Notes: generated by a model from the letters alone, not told the origin. 6,949 nt of DNA from an uncultured Ruminococcus sp. (GCA_947174965.1 CAMWKY010000115.1:1-6949); one strand, 5' to 3'. Counted from the first letter of the stretch, positions 1-6,949 are shown. Numbers and translations: made by a program.

Positions 1-36
1 GTTTCATCATCACCTGTTAATAAATTGACATTCTTA

Positions 37-65
37 ATTATACTTTATTATCATGCTAAAGTCAA
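37..65 (-). promoter_or_regulatory. Putative promoter of the next transcription unit
   Basis: On the minus strand, TTGACT (65-60) is followed by a 17-base spacer and a perfect TATAAT (42-37). The start would fall near 30 and transcription would leave the window at its left edge. It lies just beyond the trp terminator, as expected for the promoter of a separate downstream gene that is not in the window. The region is AT-rich, so chance matches are possible, but five of six plus six of six bases at ideal spacing is a strong hit. Confidence 0.5.
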
Positions 66-112
66 ATGGTATTTATCACAAAAAAAGATGTTGGTATTTG
101 TATTATGTGCTG

Positions 113-155
113 AATAAAAATAACATGACTTCTGATAATCAGAAGCCTGTTATTT
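113..155 (-). terminator. trp operon transcription terminator
   Basis: Sixteen bases after the trpA stop, the minus strand forms a hairpin. It has an outer 8-base-pair arm AAATAACA/TGTTATTT, a small asymmetric interior loop (GG against TCA), an inner 7-base-pair arm CTTCTGA/TCAGAAG, and a TTA loop. A T-rich tail (TTTTTATT, 120-113) follows. The other strand also runs from the stem into a T-rich stretch, so the element may stop transcription from both sides. Confidence 0.85.
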
Positions 156-170
156 GTTGTATGTAGTTTT

Positions 171-941
171 TCAGTGAATAGCATCTGTCATGGATTTCAC
201 ATATTCCCTTACTTTTTCGGGAGCATCTTTTCCATATTCGTCAATAATATTTACAATAGCAGAGCCTACAATTACACCGTCTGAAATTTCAGCTATTTCT
301 TTTGCCTGTTCAGGTCTGGAAATACCGAATCCGACAGCGCATGGAGTATCAGTATTCTGACGTATCTGCTCAACAATCTTCTTTATATCGGTTGTAATCT
401 CACTTCTGACACCGGTAACGCCGAGACTTGAAACGATATAAATAAATCCTTTTGCATCTTTGGAAATCATTGCAATTCTGTTTTCGGAAGTAGGGGCAAT
501 AAGTGAAATCATGTTAATTCCGTATTTATCGGCAGTATCTGCAAATTCGTCTCTTTCCTCATACGGCAAATCGGGCAGTATTACACCGTCAATTCCAATA
601 GCCTTACAGCGTGACATGAAACGTTCTGCGCCATAAGAAAATACTACATTTGCATAAGTCATGAACACAAGCGGAATTGTTACATCTTTTCTTAAATCCT
701 CAACAAAATCCAATATTTTATCAGTTGTGATGCCGTTTTTAAGAGCTTTTATGCTTGCTTTCTGAATTACTTCGCCTTCTGCTGTCGGGTCGGAAAATGG
801 TATTCCAAGTTCAATTAAGTCTGCACCTGATTCGGCGCAGGCACGTACAACTTTTCCTGTAGTTTCAAGGTCGGGGAATCCACACGTTACAAATGGGATA
901 AAAGCTTTTCTGTTTTTGAAAGCGTTCTGTATATTACTCAT
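171..941 (-). CDS. trpA: Tryptophan synthase alpha chain
   Basis: TrpA (256 residues) cleaves indole-3-glycerol phosphate to indole and glyceraldehyde-3-phosphate. It is a TIM barrel. Glu44 in [10 protein letters not shown] corresponds to catalytic Glu49 of the enterobacterial enzyme. Tyr168 and Thr176 in [10 protein letters not shown] match Tyr175 and Thr183, and VGFGIS (203-208) and IVGSAIV (224-230) form the phosphate site. The residue matching catalytic Asp60 is Glu55, in PTAEGEVIQ, and the usual proline two residues on is Glu57. All other key positions look intact, so I expect an active enzyme, possibly with altered kinetics. The frame is open back to 1010, but the family start, SD site and trpB overlap support 941. 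The gene ends in TGA and is followed by a terminator. It contains no tryptophan. Confidence 0.97.
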   Translation of the reverse strand: MSNIQNAFKNRKAFIPFVTCGFPDLETTGKVVRACAESGADLIELGIPFSDPTAEGEVIQKASIKALKNGITTDKILDFVEDLRKDVTIPLVFMTYANVVFSYGAERFMSRCKAIGIDGVILPDLPYEERDEFADTADKYGINMISLIAPTSENRIAMISKDAKGFIYIVSSLGVTGVRSEITTDIKKIVEQIRQNTDTPCAVGFGISRPEQAKEIAEISDGVIVGSAIVNIIDEYGKDAPEKVREYVKSMTDAIH

Positions 942-2118
942 AAATATTCTCTCCTCTGTATCTTGCAATAGCGGCGCAGTCCTTGTCGCCACGTCCTGAA
1001 ATATTAACAATGATTATCTTGTCTTTGTCCATAGTCGGAGCAAGCTTTAAAACATGAGCAACAGCGTGAGCTGATTCAATAGCTGGAATAATGCCCTCTG
1101 TTTTTGAGAGATACTCAAAAGCATTTACAGCTTCATCATCAGTAACCGGAACATATTCAGCCCTTCCGATGTCATGTAAATGAGCGTGTTCAGGACCAAC
1201 ACCAGGATAGTCAAGACCTGCTGAAATGGAGTAAACAGGGGCAATCTGACCATATTCGTTCTGACAGAAATATGACTTCATGCCGTGGAAGATGCCTAAT
1301 TTTCCGACATTTACAGTTGCGGCTGTTTCAAAAGTATCAATGCCACGTCCAGCCGCCTCACAACCGATAAGACGAACACTTTCATCAGGAATATAGTGAT
1401 AGAAACTTCCGATAGCGTTAGAACCACCGCCAACGCAAGCAACTATTGCATCAGGTAATCTGCCCTCTTTTTCAAGAATCTGCTGACGGGATTCACGGGA
1501 AATAACAGCCTGAAAATCACGTACAATTGTAGGGAACGGGTGAGGACCCATAACTGAACCGAGACAATAATGTGTGTCGTTGATTCTTGTTGTCCACTCT
1601 TTCATGCAGTCATTTACAGCATCTTTAAGTGTAGCAGTTCCCGATTTTACAGAAATAACATCTGCTCCGAGAAGTTTCATTCTGTAAACATTAAGTGCCT
1701 GACGCTTTGTGTCCTCCTCACCCATGAAAATAACGCACTCCATACCCATTAATGCTGCTGCTGTAGCTGTAGCGACACCGTGCTGTCCTGCACCAGTTTC
1801 AGCAATAAGACGTGTTTTTCCCATTTTCTTTGCAAGCAGAGCCTGACCGAGTACATTGTTGATTTTGTGTGAGCCTGTATGATTCAAGTCTTCACGTTTG
1901 AGATAAATTTTTGCACCGCCTAAATCTTTCGTCATTTTTTCGGCATAATAGAGAAGTGACGGTCTGCCAGCGTATTCATTAAGAAGTTGTGTAAGTTCCT
2001 TGTTAAATTCAGGGTCGTCCTTGTAGTGATTGTAGGCATTTTCGAGTTCGATAACGGCATTCATAAGAATTTCGGGGATATATTGTCCGCCGTGAATACC
2101 AAATCTTCCTTTTGACAT
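934..2118 (-). CDS. trpB: Tryptophan synthase beta chain
   Basis: TrpB (394 residues) is the PLP enzyme that joins indole to serine-derived aminoacrylate, forming the alpha2-beta2 complex with TrpA and receiving indole through an internal tunnel. The PLP lysine is Lys85 in HTGSHKINN. Glu107 in AETGAGQHG matches the catalytic Glu109 of the Salmonella enzyme. GGGSN (230-234) is the phosphate loop, Asp303 in [11 protein letters not shown] matches Asp305, and Ser374 in SGRGDKD should contact the PLP ring. Length and the short N-terminus identify the TrpB1 type that partners TrpA, not the longer TrpB2. The AAAGGA site (2132-2127) lies eight bases before the ATG. Its last codons overlap the trpA start by eight bases. 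One tryptophan, W175. Confidence 0.99.
   Translation of the reverse strand: MSKGRFGIHGGQYIPEILMNAVIELENAYNHYKDDPEFNKELTQLLNEYAGRPSLLYYAEKMTKDLGGAKIYLKREDLNHTGSHKINNVLGQALLAKKMGKTRLIAETGAGQHGVATATAAALMGMECVIFMGEEDTKRQALNVYRMKLLGADVISVKSGTATLKDAVNDCMKEWTTRINDTHYCLGSVMGPHPFPTIVRDFQAVISRESRQQILEKEGRLPDAIVACVGGGSNAIGSFYHYIPDESVRLIGCEAAGRGIDTFETAATVNVGKLGIFHGMKSYFCQNEYGQIAPVYSISAGLDYPGVGPEHAHLHDIGRAEYVPVTDDEAVNAFEYLSKTEGIIPAIESAHAVAHVLKLAPTMDKDKIIIVNISGRGDKDCAAIARYRGENIYE
951..955 (-). promoter_or_regulatory. trpA ribosome binding site within trpB
   Basis: AGGAG, within a longer purine run AGAGGAGAG (957-949), lies nine bases before the ATG at 941 and inside the 3' end of trpB. It supports the 941 start over the in-frame ATG at 1010. 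Confidence 0.82.
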
Positions 2119-2134
2119 AAAAATCTTCCTTTCT

Positions 2135-2722
2135 TTAAATAACTGATGATTTAATCTGTTTCATTTTTTCAAAGTTCTTGAAACCGTCCGTTTCAATTCC
2201 TGAACTCAAATCCACTGCATACGGATTAAGTTTAAGTGCATCTGTAATATTATCGGGATTCAGTCCACCTGCAAGAAAATACGGTCTTGAAATGCCGTTC
2301 AGTAGATTGTGATTGAACGTTCTGCCGTCTCCCATTCCTGCATCAAGCAGAATCCAGTCAGATGACGATTTTTCAGCGTGTTCAATATCTTCTGCGGATT
2401 TGACAATAAATGCCTTGATTACTTTGATATTTTCAGCGTGCAGACGTAAAATATACTCCTCATCTTCATTGCCGTGCAGTTGTGCAATTTTTATTATGCC
2501 CGATTTTACAAGTTCAATCACGTTTTCAAGCGGTGCATCAACAAAAACTCCTACTGGAATAATTCTGCTGTCAAGCATTTTTGTTAGTGCTTCTGCCTGT
2601 TCGGGAGTGACATAACGCTTGCTTTTCGGGAAAAATACATATCCTATAAAATCGGGCAGAATCTCATTTACATACTGCACATCAATTTCTCTGCGTATTC
2701 CGCACATTTTTATTTTCGTCAT
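2135..2722 (-). CDS. trpF: Phosphoribosylanthranilate isomerase
   Basis: TrpF (195 residues) carries out the Amadori rearrangement of phosphoribosylanthranilate to carboxyphenylamino-deoxyribulose phosphate. It is a small TIM barrel. The general base Cys7 sits in KMCGIRR and the general acid Asp127 in [13 protein letters not shown], both at the positions expected from well-studied TrpF proteins. FPKSKRYV (31-38), AQLHGNED (80-87), the phosphate-binding [10 protein letters not shown] and the C-terminal VDLSSGIE are all typical. The length is slightly short but within the family range, with no sign of truncation. The start codon overlaps the trpC stop as ATGA, with an AAGGTG ribosome site (2732-2727) inside the end of trpC. 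A 16-base gap leads to trpB. One tryptophan, W123. Confidence 0.97.
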   Translation of the reverse strand: MTKIKMCGIRREIDVQYVNEILPDFIGYVFFPKSKRYVTPEQAEALTKMLDSRIIPVGVFVDAPLENVIELVKSGIIKIAQLHGNEDEEYILRLHAENIKVIKAFIVKSAEDIEHAEKSSSDWILLDAGMGDGRTFNHNLLNGISRPYFLAGGLNPDNITDALKLNPYAVDLSSGIETDGFKNFEKMKQIKSSVI

Positions 2723-3501
2723 GATTCACCTTTCAGCTCACGCAGTTTTGCTGGTTTGTCCTCCGCACGCATAAGCGTTTCACCGATAAGCACGGCATCT
2801 GCACCGATTTCACGCAGTCTTGCAATATCTTCCGCAGATTTTACACCGCTTTCAGATACAAAGCATACATCATTTGGTACAAGTTCTCTAAGACGGCGAC
2901 TGTTATCTGTATCAACTGAAAAATCACTTAAATTGCGGTTATTTACTCCGACAATTCTTGCACCTGATTTAACAGCAATTTTTACTTCATTTTCGTCATG
3001 TGCTTCAACAAGTGCGGATATGCCGAGAGTATCGCATACTTTTATGTATGCTTTTATCTGTTCGGGAGTGAGAATGGAGCATATCAGCAATACAGCTTTC
3101 GCACCAAGCATTTTTGCTTCATATATCATATAATCGTCAACTGTAAAGTCTTTGCGGATACATGGAATTGATACTGTATCAGCGATTTCACGCAGATAGT
3201 CATTGCTTCCGAGAAACCACTTCGGTTCAGTCAATACGGAAATGCAGTCTGCACCAGCTTTTTCATAATCCTTTGCAATCTGCATATATGGAAAATTTTC
3301 TGCGATAACTCCTTTTGAGGGGGAGGCTTTTTTGCACTCACATATAAAAGAAATATCAGGCTTTTTCAGTGCTTTTTCAAATTCAAATCCACCGACAGTC
3401 ATAGAAAGTGCCTTTGATTTAATTTCGTTATATGGGATTACTTTTTTTGCTGATTCAGTACGGATTTTTGCGTATTCAGCAAGTTTTTCAAGTATAGTCA
3501 T
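2719..3501 (-). CDS. trpC: Indole-3-glycerol phosphate synthase
   Basis: TrpC (260 residues) decarboxylates and ring-closes the carboxyphenylamino-deoxyribulose phosphate made by TrpF, giving indole-3-glycerol phosphate. It is a single TIM barrel. By family alignment the catalytic set is complete: Glu55 and Lys57 in ECKKASPSKG, Lys117 in RKDF, Glu166 in VEAHD, Asn188 in VNNRNL, and Glu217-Ser218 in SESG. The phosphate-site IGETLM lies near the C-terminus. The GAGGTG ribosome site (3513-3508) overlaps the trpD stop, with a 10-base gap between the genes. The TGA stop overlaps the trpF ATG by four bases. It is monofunctional, unlike the TrpC-TrpF fusion of E. coli. One tryptophan, W95. Confidence 0.98.
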   Translation of the reverse strand: MTILEKLAEYAKIRTESAKKVIPYNEIKSKALSMTVGGFEFEKALKKPDISFICECKKASPSKGVIAENFPYMQIAKDYEKAGADCISVLTEPKWFLGSNDYLREIADTVSIPCIRKDFTVDDYMIYEAKMLGAKAVLLICSILTPEQIKAYIKVCDTLGISALVEAHDENEVKIAVKSGARIVGVNNRNLSDFSVDTDNSRRLRELVPNDVCFVSESGVKSAEDIARLREIGADAVLIGETLMRAEDKPAKLRELKGES

Positions 3502-3511
3502 CTACTGCACC

Positions 3512-4531
3512 TCAACTGTTTGAAACAGCAATTATTTTTTCGAGTGTTTCAAGTGCTTTTCCGCTGTCAATAAGTTCACCTGCGAGCTTTACACCGTCTG
3601 CAAAAGTCGGAGCTTTTCCACCGATATAGATTGATGCACCTGCATTTAACAGAACAGTATTTCTCTTGTGACCGTGAATTTCACCAGAAAGAATACCACG
3701 TGTTATATCAGCATTTTCGGCAGGTGTACCGCCGAGTAAATCGTCTTTTGTGCATCTTTCAAAACCGAACTGTTCGGGCGTGATTTCATAATTCTTGAGC
3801 CAGCCGTCACGATATTCACAAATAATAGTCGGGGCAGAAAGTGAAATCTCGTCAAGCTTATCAGTACCATATACAACCATTCCGCTTTCTGAACCAAGTT
3901 TCATGAGTACCTGTGCAACAGTCTGAATCAAAGATGCATCATATACACCAAGAAGATGATGTTTTGGTGAAGCAGGATTTGTCAGAGGTCCAAGAATATT
4001 GAAAACTGTTCTTATACCTAATTCCTTGCGTATTCCGCCGACGTATTTCATAGATGTGTGATATTTCTGTGCAAAGAAAAAGCAGAAGTTTGTCTTTTCG
4101 AGCATCTCACGGCATTTATCGGGGTCGAGATTGATATTTACGCCCAGAGCCTCCAGACAGTCTGCCGTGCCTGAAAGTGACGAAGCTGCACGGTTGCCAT
4201 GCTTTGAAACAAGTATTCCTGATGATGCAATAACCATAGCTGATGTTGTGGATATGTTAAAGCTGTGAGCATTGTCACCGCCAGTTCCGACTATTTCAAG
4301 TAAGTCCATATCGTTATCAAATTTCACTGCCGCATCACGCATAGCTGCGGCACAGCCTGTTATTTCGTCAATCGTTTCAGCTTTTGCACTTTTGGTAGAA
4401 AGTGCCGCAAGAAATGCCGCATTTTGAGTAGGGGAAGTCTGACCCGACATTATTTCAGTCATAACCGTATATGCTTCGTCGTATGTCAAATCGTTCTTGT
4501 CAACGATTTTAACAATAGCTTCTTTAATCAT
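3512..4531 (-). CDS. trpD: Anthranilate phosphoribosyltransferase
   Basis: TrpD (339 residues) transfers the phosphoribosyl group of PRPP to anthranilate, the second step of the pathway. The small helical N-terminal domain (about 1-70) is followed by the PRPP-binding GTGGD (82-86), NIST (92-95) and the glycine-rich KHGNRA (110-115) leading into SSLSGTAD. Further on come the [20 protein letters not shown] region, which contributes to the anthranilate site, and a DE pair in DKLDEIS that matches the family's metal-binding acidic residues. Length and motif order are normal. The AAGGAG site (4545-4540) shares its first base with the trpG stop codon, and the gap to trpG is 13 bases. In enterobacteria trpG and trpD are fused; here they are separate. 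One tryptophan is present, in RDGWLKN. Confidence 0.98.
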   Translation of the reverse strand: MIKEAIVKIVDKNDLTYDEAYTVMTEIMSGQTSPTQNAAFLAALSTKSAKAETIDEITGCAAAMRDAAVKFDNDMDLLEIVGTGGDNAHSFNISTTSAMVIASSGILVSKHGNRAASSLSGTADCLEALGVNINLDPDKCREMLEKTNFCFFFAQKYHTSMKYVGGIRKELGIRTVFNILGPLTNPASPKHHLLGVYDASLIQTVAQVLMKLGSESGMVVYGTDKLDEISLSAPTIICEYRDGWLKNYEITPEQFGFERCTKDDLLGGTPAENADITRGILSGEIHGHKRNTVLLNAGASIYIGGKAPTFADGVKLAGELIDSGKALETLEKIIAVSNS

Positions 4532-4544
4532 TGTAGTTGCTCCT

Positions 4545-5111
4545 TTATAAATTAATAAAATTACTTAACATTTTTCTGCCGTCGGGTGTCATTATTGATT
4601 CAGGATGGAACTGTACGCCGAAAATCGGGAAATCCTTATGCTGTACAGCCATAATTTCACCGTCATCTGCAATTGCTGTCACCTCGAAACAGTCGGGAAT
4701 TGTTTCAGCATCAGCAGCAAGTGAATGATAACGTGCTACCAGTGAATTTTCGTTGATTCCATTGAAAATCGGACTGTTTCCGCATAAGTGGATTTTTGAC
4801 TGCTTGCCGTGCATAAGTGTTTTTGCATATGTGATTTTTGCACCATAAGCCGAGCAGATAGCTTGATGACCGAGACAAACGCCCAGAGTTGTAATTTTCT
4901 TACATACGGTTTTTGCAGCTTCAACTATAATTCCTGCATCTTCAGGTCTGCCAGGTCCAGGTGAGATGATTATTTTATCGGGTGCAAGATTTTCAATTTC
5001 CTCAACAGTCATTTCGTCATTTCTTATAACTTTTATATCGGAATCCAGTTCGCCGACAAGCTGAAAAAGATTATATGAAAAACTGTCATAATTATCAATC
5101 AATAAAATCAT
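4545..5111 (-). CDS. trpG: Anthranilate synthase component II, glutamine amidotransferase
   Basis: TrpG (188 residues) hydrolyses glutamine and passes ammonia to TrpE. It is a class I glutamine amidotransferase: the protein begins [15 protein letters not shown] as is typical, has the oxyanion-region SPGPG at 50-54, the nucleophile Cys79 in GVCLGHQ, and His169 and Glu171 in VQFHPES, completing the catalytic triad. The open frame extends 20 codons upstream to 5171, but that extension is low-complexity sequence lying inside trpE; the family start and the AGGAGG site support 5111. It overlaps trpE by four bases. In some Firmicutes, such as Bacillus, one amidotransferase serves both folate and tryptophan synthesis. 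The copy here lies inside the trp operon, so a tryptophan role is primary; a shared role with PabB cannot be excluded. It contains no tryptophan. Confidence 0.97.
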   Translation of the reverse strand: MILLIDNYDSFSYNLFQLVGELDSDIKVIRNDEMTVEEIENLAPDKIIISPGPGRPEDAGIIVEAAKTVCKKITTLGVCLGHQAICSAYGAKITYAKTLMHGKQSKIHLCGNSPIFNGINENSLVARYHSLAADAETIPDCFEVTAIADDGEIMAVQHKDFPIFGVQFHPESIMTPDGRKMLSNFINL

Positions 5112-6574
5112 AAATCCGCCTCCTCTGCCAGTTTCAGAGCATTTACAACAGCCGCCGCCTTGTTTATACACTCCTGATATTCATTTTCGGGAACAGAATC
5201 CGCAACAATTCCTGCTCCGCTTCTGACAAATACTTTTCCGTTCTTTTTGTACGCAATGCGGATAGCTATGCAGGTATCGAGATTTCCCGTAAAATCAATA
5301 TATCCGATAGCACCGCCGTAAATACCACGCTTGTTATTTTCAAGTTCTGCAATAATCTGACAAGCACGGATTTTAGGTGCGCCCGAAAGAGTTCCGGCAG
5401 GAAGTACGGCACTTACAGCATCAAGTGCATCAAATTCTTCACGGATTTCACCACGAACTGTAGAACCAATGTGCATTACATGAGAATATCGCTCTATGCT
5501 ATGGAGCTTTTCGACTTCAACTGTACCAAACTTGCTTATTTTTCCTAAGTCGTTTCTGCCTAAGTCAACAAGCATATTGTGTTCGGAGAGTTCTTTTTCG
5601 TCTTTCAGCAGACCTTCTTCAAGTGCCTTGTCTTCTGCATCTGTCTTTCCACGTGGACGAGTGCCGGCAAGTGGGAATGTGTGAAGTATACCGTCCTCAA
5701 GCTTGACGAGTGTTTCGGGTGATGCCCCTGCAATTTCAACATCAGTTCCCGAAAAATAGAACATATAGGGAGATGGGTTTGTTGTACGCAATACACGGTA
5801 CGTATTAAAGAGACTGCCATCAAATCCTGCACTTAAACGGTTTGAAAGTACAATTTGAAAAATATCGCCCTCATAGATATGCTTTTTAGCCTTGTTTACC
5901 ATGTTGCAGAACTCATCTTTATTGAACATTGGTGTGACTTCCGTTGTAAGATGACCTGTTTTTTCGTTGCATTTTTCACCGTTTCGGAGAAGTTCGGCAA
6001 GCTGTTGGATTTCAAGTTTTGCCTTGTTATAGCCTGCTTCACCGTCCGCAACTGACATATTCACAATAAGTATAATCTTCTGTCTGAAATTGTCAAATGC
6101 TATAACTTTATCAAAAAGCATTATATCAACATCTTTGAAATTTTCCGTATCTTTTGTATCTGTTTTCAGCGATTTTTCGGTATATGCAAGAAAATCATAT
6201 GAAAAATATCCGACAAAACCACCTGTAAAAGATGGGAGATAGTCAAATTTCGGGCTTTTGTTTTTTGAAAGTATCTGGCGGATAATTTCAGACGGATTTT
6301 CAGATTCCATTGTGATTCCGTCGAAACTGACTTTATTTCCTGTTGCCGTAAGATGTGATTTCGGGTCAAATCCAAGAAATGTATATCGACCCCATTTTTC
6401 TTTTTCTGCAACGGATTCAAGCATATAGCAATGAGTAGAAACATTTTTCAGTTTCATGAGTGCTTCAATAGGGGTGCAGATGTCAGAGAGAATTTCACTG
6501 CTTATCGGAATTATGCTGTATTCTCCGCTTTCTGCAATTTCTTTGACTTTGCTGTATTCGGGTATAAAATTCAT
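5108..6574 (-). CDS. trpE: Anthranilate synthase component I
   Basis: This 488-residue enzyme makes anthranilate from chorismate using ammonia delivered by TrpG; it is the first committed step of tryptophan synthesis and is cytoplasmic. The N-terminal domain (about 1-200) carries MLES at 51-54, matching the LLES motif of the tryptophan feedback-inhibition site, followed by the WGRYTFLG segment. The C-terminal chorismate-binding domain (about 215-480) shows NPSPYMFY (266-273), GTRPRG (304-309), DLGRND (337-342), then GTLSGAPK, YGGAIGY and GAGIVADS with a following EYQE. Length is normal for the family. The start is set by GGAGGTG just upstream. The stop overlaps the trpG start by four bases (ATGA), which suggests translational coupling. 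PabB (aminodeoxychorismate synthase) is the main look-alike, but the LLES-type motif and the trp operon context favour TrpE. There is one tryptophan, W61. Confidence 0.98.
   Translation of the reverse strand: MNFIPEYSKVKEIAESGEYSIIPISSEILSDICTPIEALMKLKNVSTHCYMLESVAEKEKWGRYTFLGFDPKSHLTATGNKVSFDGITMESENPSEIIRQILSKNKSPKFDYLPSFTGGFVGYFSYDFLAYTEKSLKTDTKDTENFKDVDIMLFDKVIAFDNFRQKIILIVNMSVADGEAGYNKAKLEIQQLAELLRNGEKCNEKTGHLTTEVTPMFNKDEFCNMVNKAKKHIYEGDIFQIVLSNRLSAGFDGSLFNTYRVLRTTNPSPYMFYFSGTDVEIAGASPETLVKLEDGILHTFPLAGTRPRGKTDAEDKALEEGLLKDEKELSEHNMLVDLGRNDLGKISKFGTVEVEKLHSIERYSHVMHIGSTVRGEIREEFDALDAVSAVLPAGTLSGAPKIRACQIIAELENNKRGIYGGAIGYIDFTGNLDTCIAIRIAYKKNGKVFVRSGAGIVADSVPENEYQECINKAAAVVNALKLAEEADL
5119..5124 (-). 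promoter_or_regulatory. trpG ribosome binding site within trpE
   Basis: AGGAGG lies seven bases before the ATG at 5111, inside the last codons of trpE. It selects this start over the longer in-frame reading that begins at 5171. Confidence 0.88.
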
Positions 6575-6578
6575 AAAA

Positions 6579-6585
6579 CACCTCC
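6579..6585 (-). promoter_or_regulatory. trpE ribosome binding site
   Basis: GGAGGTG, a near-perfect Shine-Dalgarno sequence, lies four bases before the ATG at 6574. It fixes the trpE start and lies outside the terminator hairpin, so regulation appears to be on transcription and not on ribosome access. Confidence 0.9.
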
Positions 6586-6610
6586 GTTTTAGTTATAAGT
6601 TTTTTAAATG

Positions 6611-6645
6611 AAAAAGTCCCTGACAGAGAAAACTCTGTCAAGGAC
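6611..6645 (-). terminator. T-box regulated intrinsic terminator
   Basis: On the minus strand a 13-base-pair stem (one G-T wobble) from GTCCTTGACAGAG and CTCTGTCAGGGAC, with a TTTT loop, spans 6645-6616 and is followed by five T residues (6615-6611). It sits about 37 bases upstream of trpE. Forming it would stop transcription before the genes; forming the overlapping antiterminator would prevent it. Confidence 0.95.
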
Positions 6646-6675
6646 GAATAAACAATATCCGTGTTGCCACCTTGA
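6638..6675 (-). promoter_or_regulatory. T-box antiterminator helix
   Basis: The antiterminator is formed by TCAAGG (6675-6670 region) pairing with CCTTGA (6643-6638), a seven-base bulge TGGCAAC holding the tRNA acceptor-end contact, and a second short helix ACG/CGT closing a 13-base loop. This is the standard T-box architecture. Its 3' strand CCTTGA is also part of the 5' arm of the terminator, so the two structures exclude each other. Pairings were read by eye without energy calculation. Confidence 0.87.
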
Positions 6676-6900
6676 TTCGTGAAAAAATTCACGCACTTTG
6701 CAGGATACTAACATATCCCTGATGATTGACGCACATCAAAACGTTGCAGAATACTCTGTATTATAAAATACATTTAACTGCACCCTCAGCGACCCATTTG
6801 TCTGACCTGTGTTTTATCCGATTCTCAGCACTGCGGACTCTCTGTGAAATCATAATCAGTTTTACTCTCGCTTCAGCGGTTTAATATTCAGTTCTTTTTT

Positions 6901-6929
6901 ATTCTATCACATAAAAATTGATTTGTCAA
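6901..6929 (-). promoter_or_regulatory. trp operon promoter (sigma-A type)
   Basis: Read on the minus strand, a perfect -35 box TTGACA (6929-6924) is followed by a 17-base spacer and a -10 box TAGAAT (6906-6901, five of six consensus bases). A TG pair one base upstream of the -10 box makes it an extended -10. Transcription would start near 6893-6895, about 320 bases before the trpE start codon, at the 5' edge of the T-box leader. No operator or TRAP-type repeat is evident around it, so control is probably exerted downstream by the leader. The start site itself is inferred from spacing. Confidence 0.88.
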
Positions 6930-6949
6930 GAGTTTTAAGAAAAATAATT

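Larger units (their letters stand above)
6611..6894 (-). promoter_or_regulatory. T-box riboswitch, tRNA-Trp specific (trp operon leader)
   Basis: This leader RNA senses uncharged tRNA-Trp and controls transcription of the operon. Stem I is visible: a lower helix AGCGA (6872-6868) with TCGCT (6792-6788), a specifier loop with an AGTA element on its 5' side, and a middle helix CTGATT (6859-6854) with GGTCAG (6807-6802). Above these lies a distal region with AGAGAG followed by a TCCG/CGGA helix. The specifier codon is TGG (Trp) at 6796-6794. Further hairpins follow: TGCAG/CTGCA (6782-6745) enclosing TGTATT/AATACA, and a perfect CGTGAA-TTTT-TTCACG hairpin (6693-6678) just before the T-box core. 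The core AGGTGGCAACACGG (6672-6659) contains TGGC (6669-6666), which can pair with the GCCA end expected for tRNA-Trp. There is no Trp-rich leader peptide, which argues against E. coli-style attenuation. The exact 5' boundary is inferred from the promoter. Confidence 0.95.

Noticed and set aside
942..1010. N-terminal extension of trpA by 23 codons, starting at the in-frame ATG at 1010
   Set aside because: It lies wholly inside trpB, matches nothing in the TrpA family, and the ATG at 941 has a good AGGAG site and the normal family start.
5112..5171. N-terminal extension of trpG by 20 codons (Gly/Cys-rich)
   Set aside because: It is the trpE C-terminal coding sequence read in another frame. 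TrpG proteins begin at the [11 protein letters not shown] segment, which has its own AGGAGG site.
1570..5684. Open frames of 60-125 codons on the plus strand and in other minus frames within the trp genes
   Set aside because: Each lies opposite or within a confidently identified trp gene, lacks family-like sequence, and shows the composition expected from the shadow of a coding strand.
6495..6692. 65-codon open frame across the leader and trpE start as a possible leader peptide
   Set aside because: It contains no run of Trp codons, spans the terminator, and overlaps trpE in another frame. The T-box structure explains the leader fully.
6590..6894. TRAP-type (GAG/TAG repeat) control of the leader, as in Bacillus subtilis
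   Set aside because: Only a few scattered GAG triplets are present, with no regular array of NAG repeats at 2-3 base spacing.
1..6949. A novel defence, mobile or CRISPR-like system
   Set aside because: I found no direct-repeat array, transposase, integrase, terminal inverted repeats or unrecognised gene; every long frame belongs to the tryptophan pathway.

Overview
The window is one complete tryptophan biosynthesis operon read on the minus strand, so it runs from right to left. All seven genes are present in the order trpE-trpG-trpD-trpC-trpF-trpB-trpA. It is preceded by a strong promoter and a tryptophan-specific T-box leader, and followed by an intrinsic terminator. The AT-rich DNA, purine-rich Shine-Dalgarno sites, T-box control and trpEGDCFBA order with separate trpG, trpC and trpF point to a low-GC Firmicute. 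A gut or rumen Clostridia member of the Ruminococcus type is my best guess, but the assignment below phylum level is inference.

Layout on the minus strand: (1) 6901-6929, sigma-A-type promoter; (2) about 6894-6611, T-box riboswitch with UGG specifier, antiterminator and competing terminator; (3) 6574-5108 trpE, overlapping 5111-4545 trpG; (4) 4531-3512 trpD; (5) 3501-2719 trpC, overlapping 2722-2135 trpF; (6) 2118-934 trpB, overlapping 941-171 trpA; (7) 155-113, hairpin terminator; (8) 1-112, non-coding, with a second minus-strand promoter (37-65) that probably starts the next transcription unit beyond the left edge.

How it works together: TrpE and TrpG turn chorismate and glutamine into anthranilate. 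TrpD adds phosphoribose, TrpF isomerises the product, TrpC closes the indole ring, and TrpA/TrpB cleave indole-3-glycerol phosphate and join indole to serine. When uncharged tRNA-Trp accumulates, it should bind the leader at two places (anticodon to UGG, acceptor end to UGGC) and hold the antiterminator open, so the operon is transcribed. With charged tRNA the terminator at 6616-6645 should form. TrpE also carries the LLES-type motif of the tryptophan feedback site, giving a second level of control.

I see no undescribed system here. The points worth a second look are the TrpA active-site variant (Glu in place of the catalytic Asp60), the very low tryptophan content of the seven enzymes, the placement of gene overlaps, and the promoter signals at the left edge.
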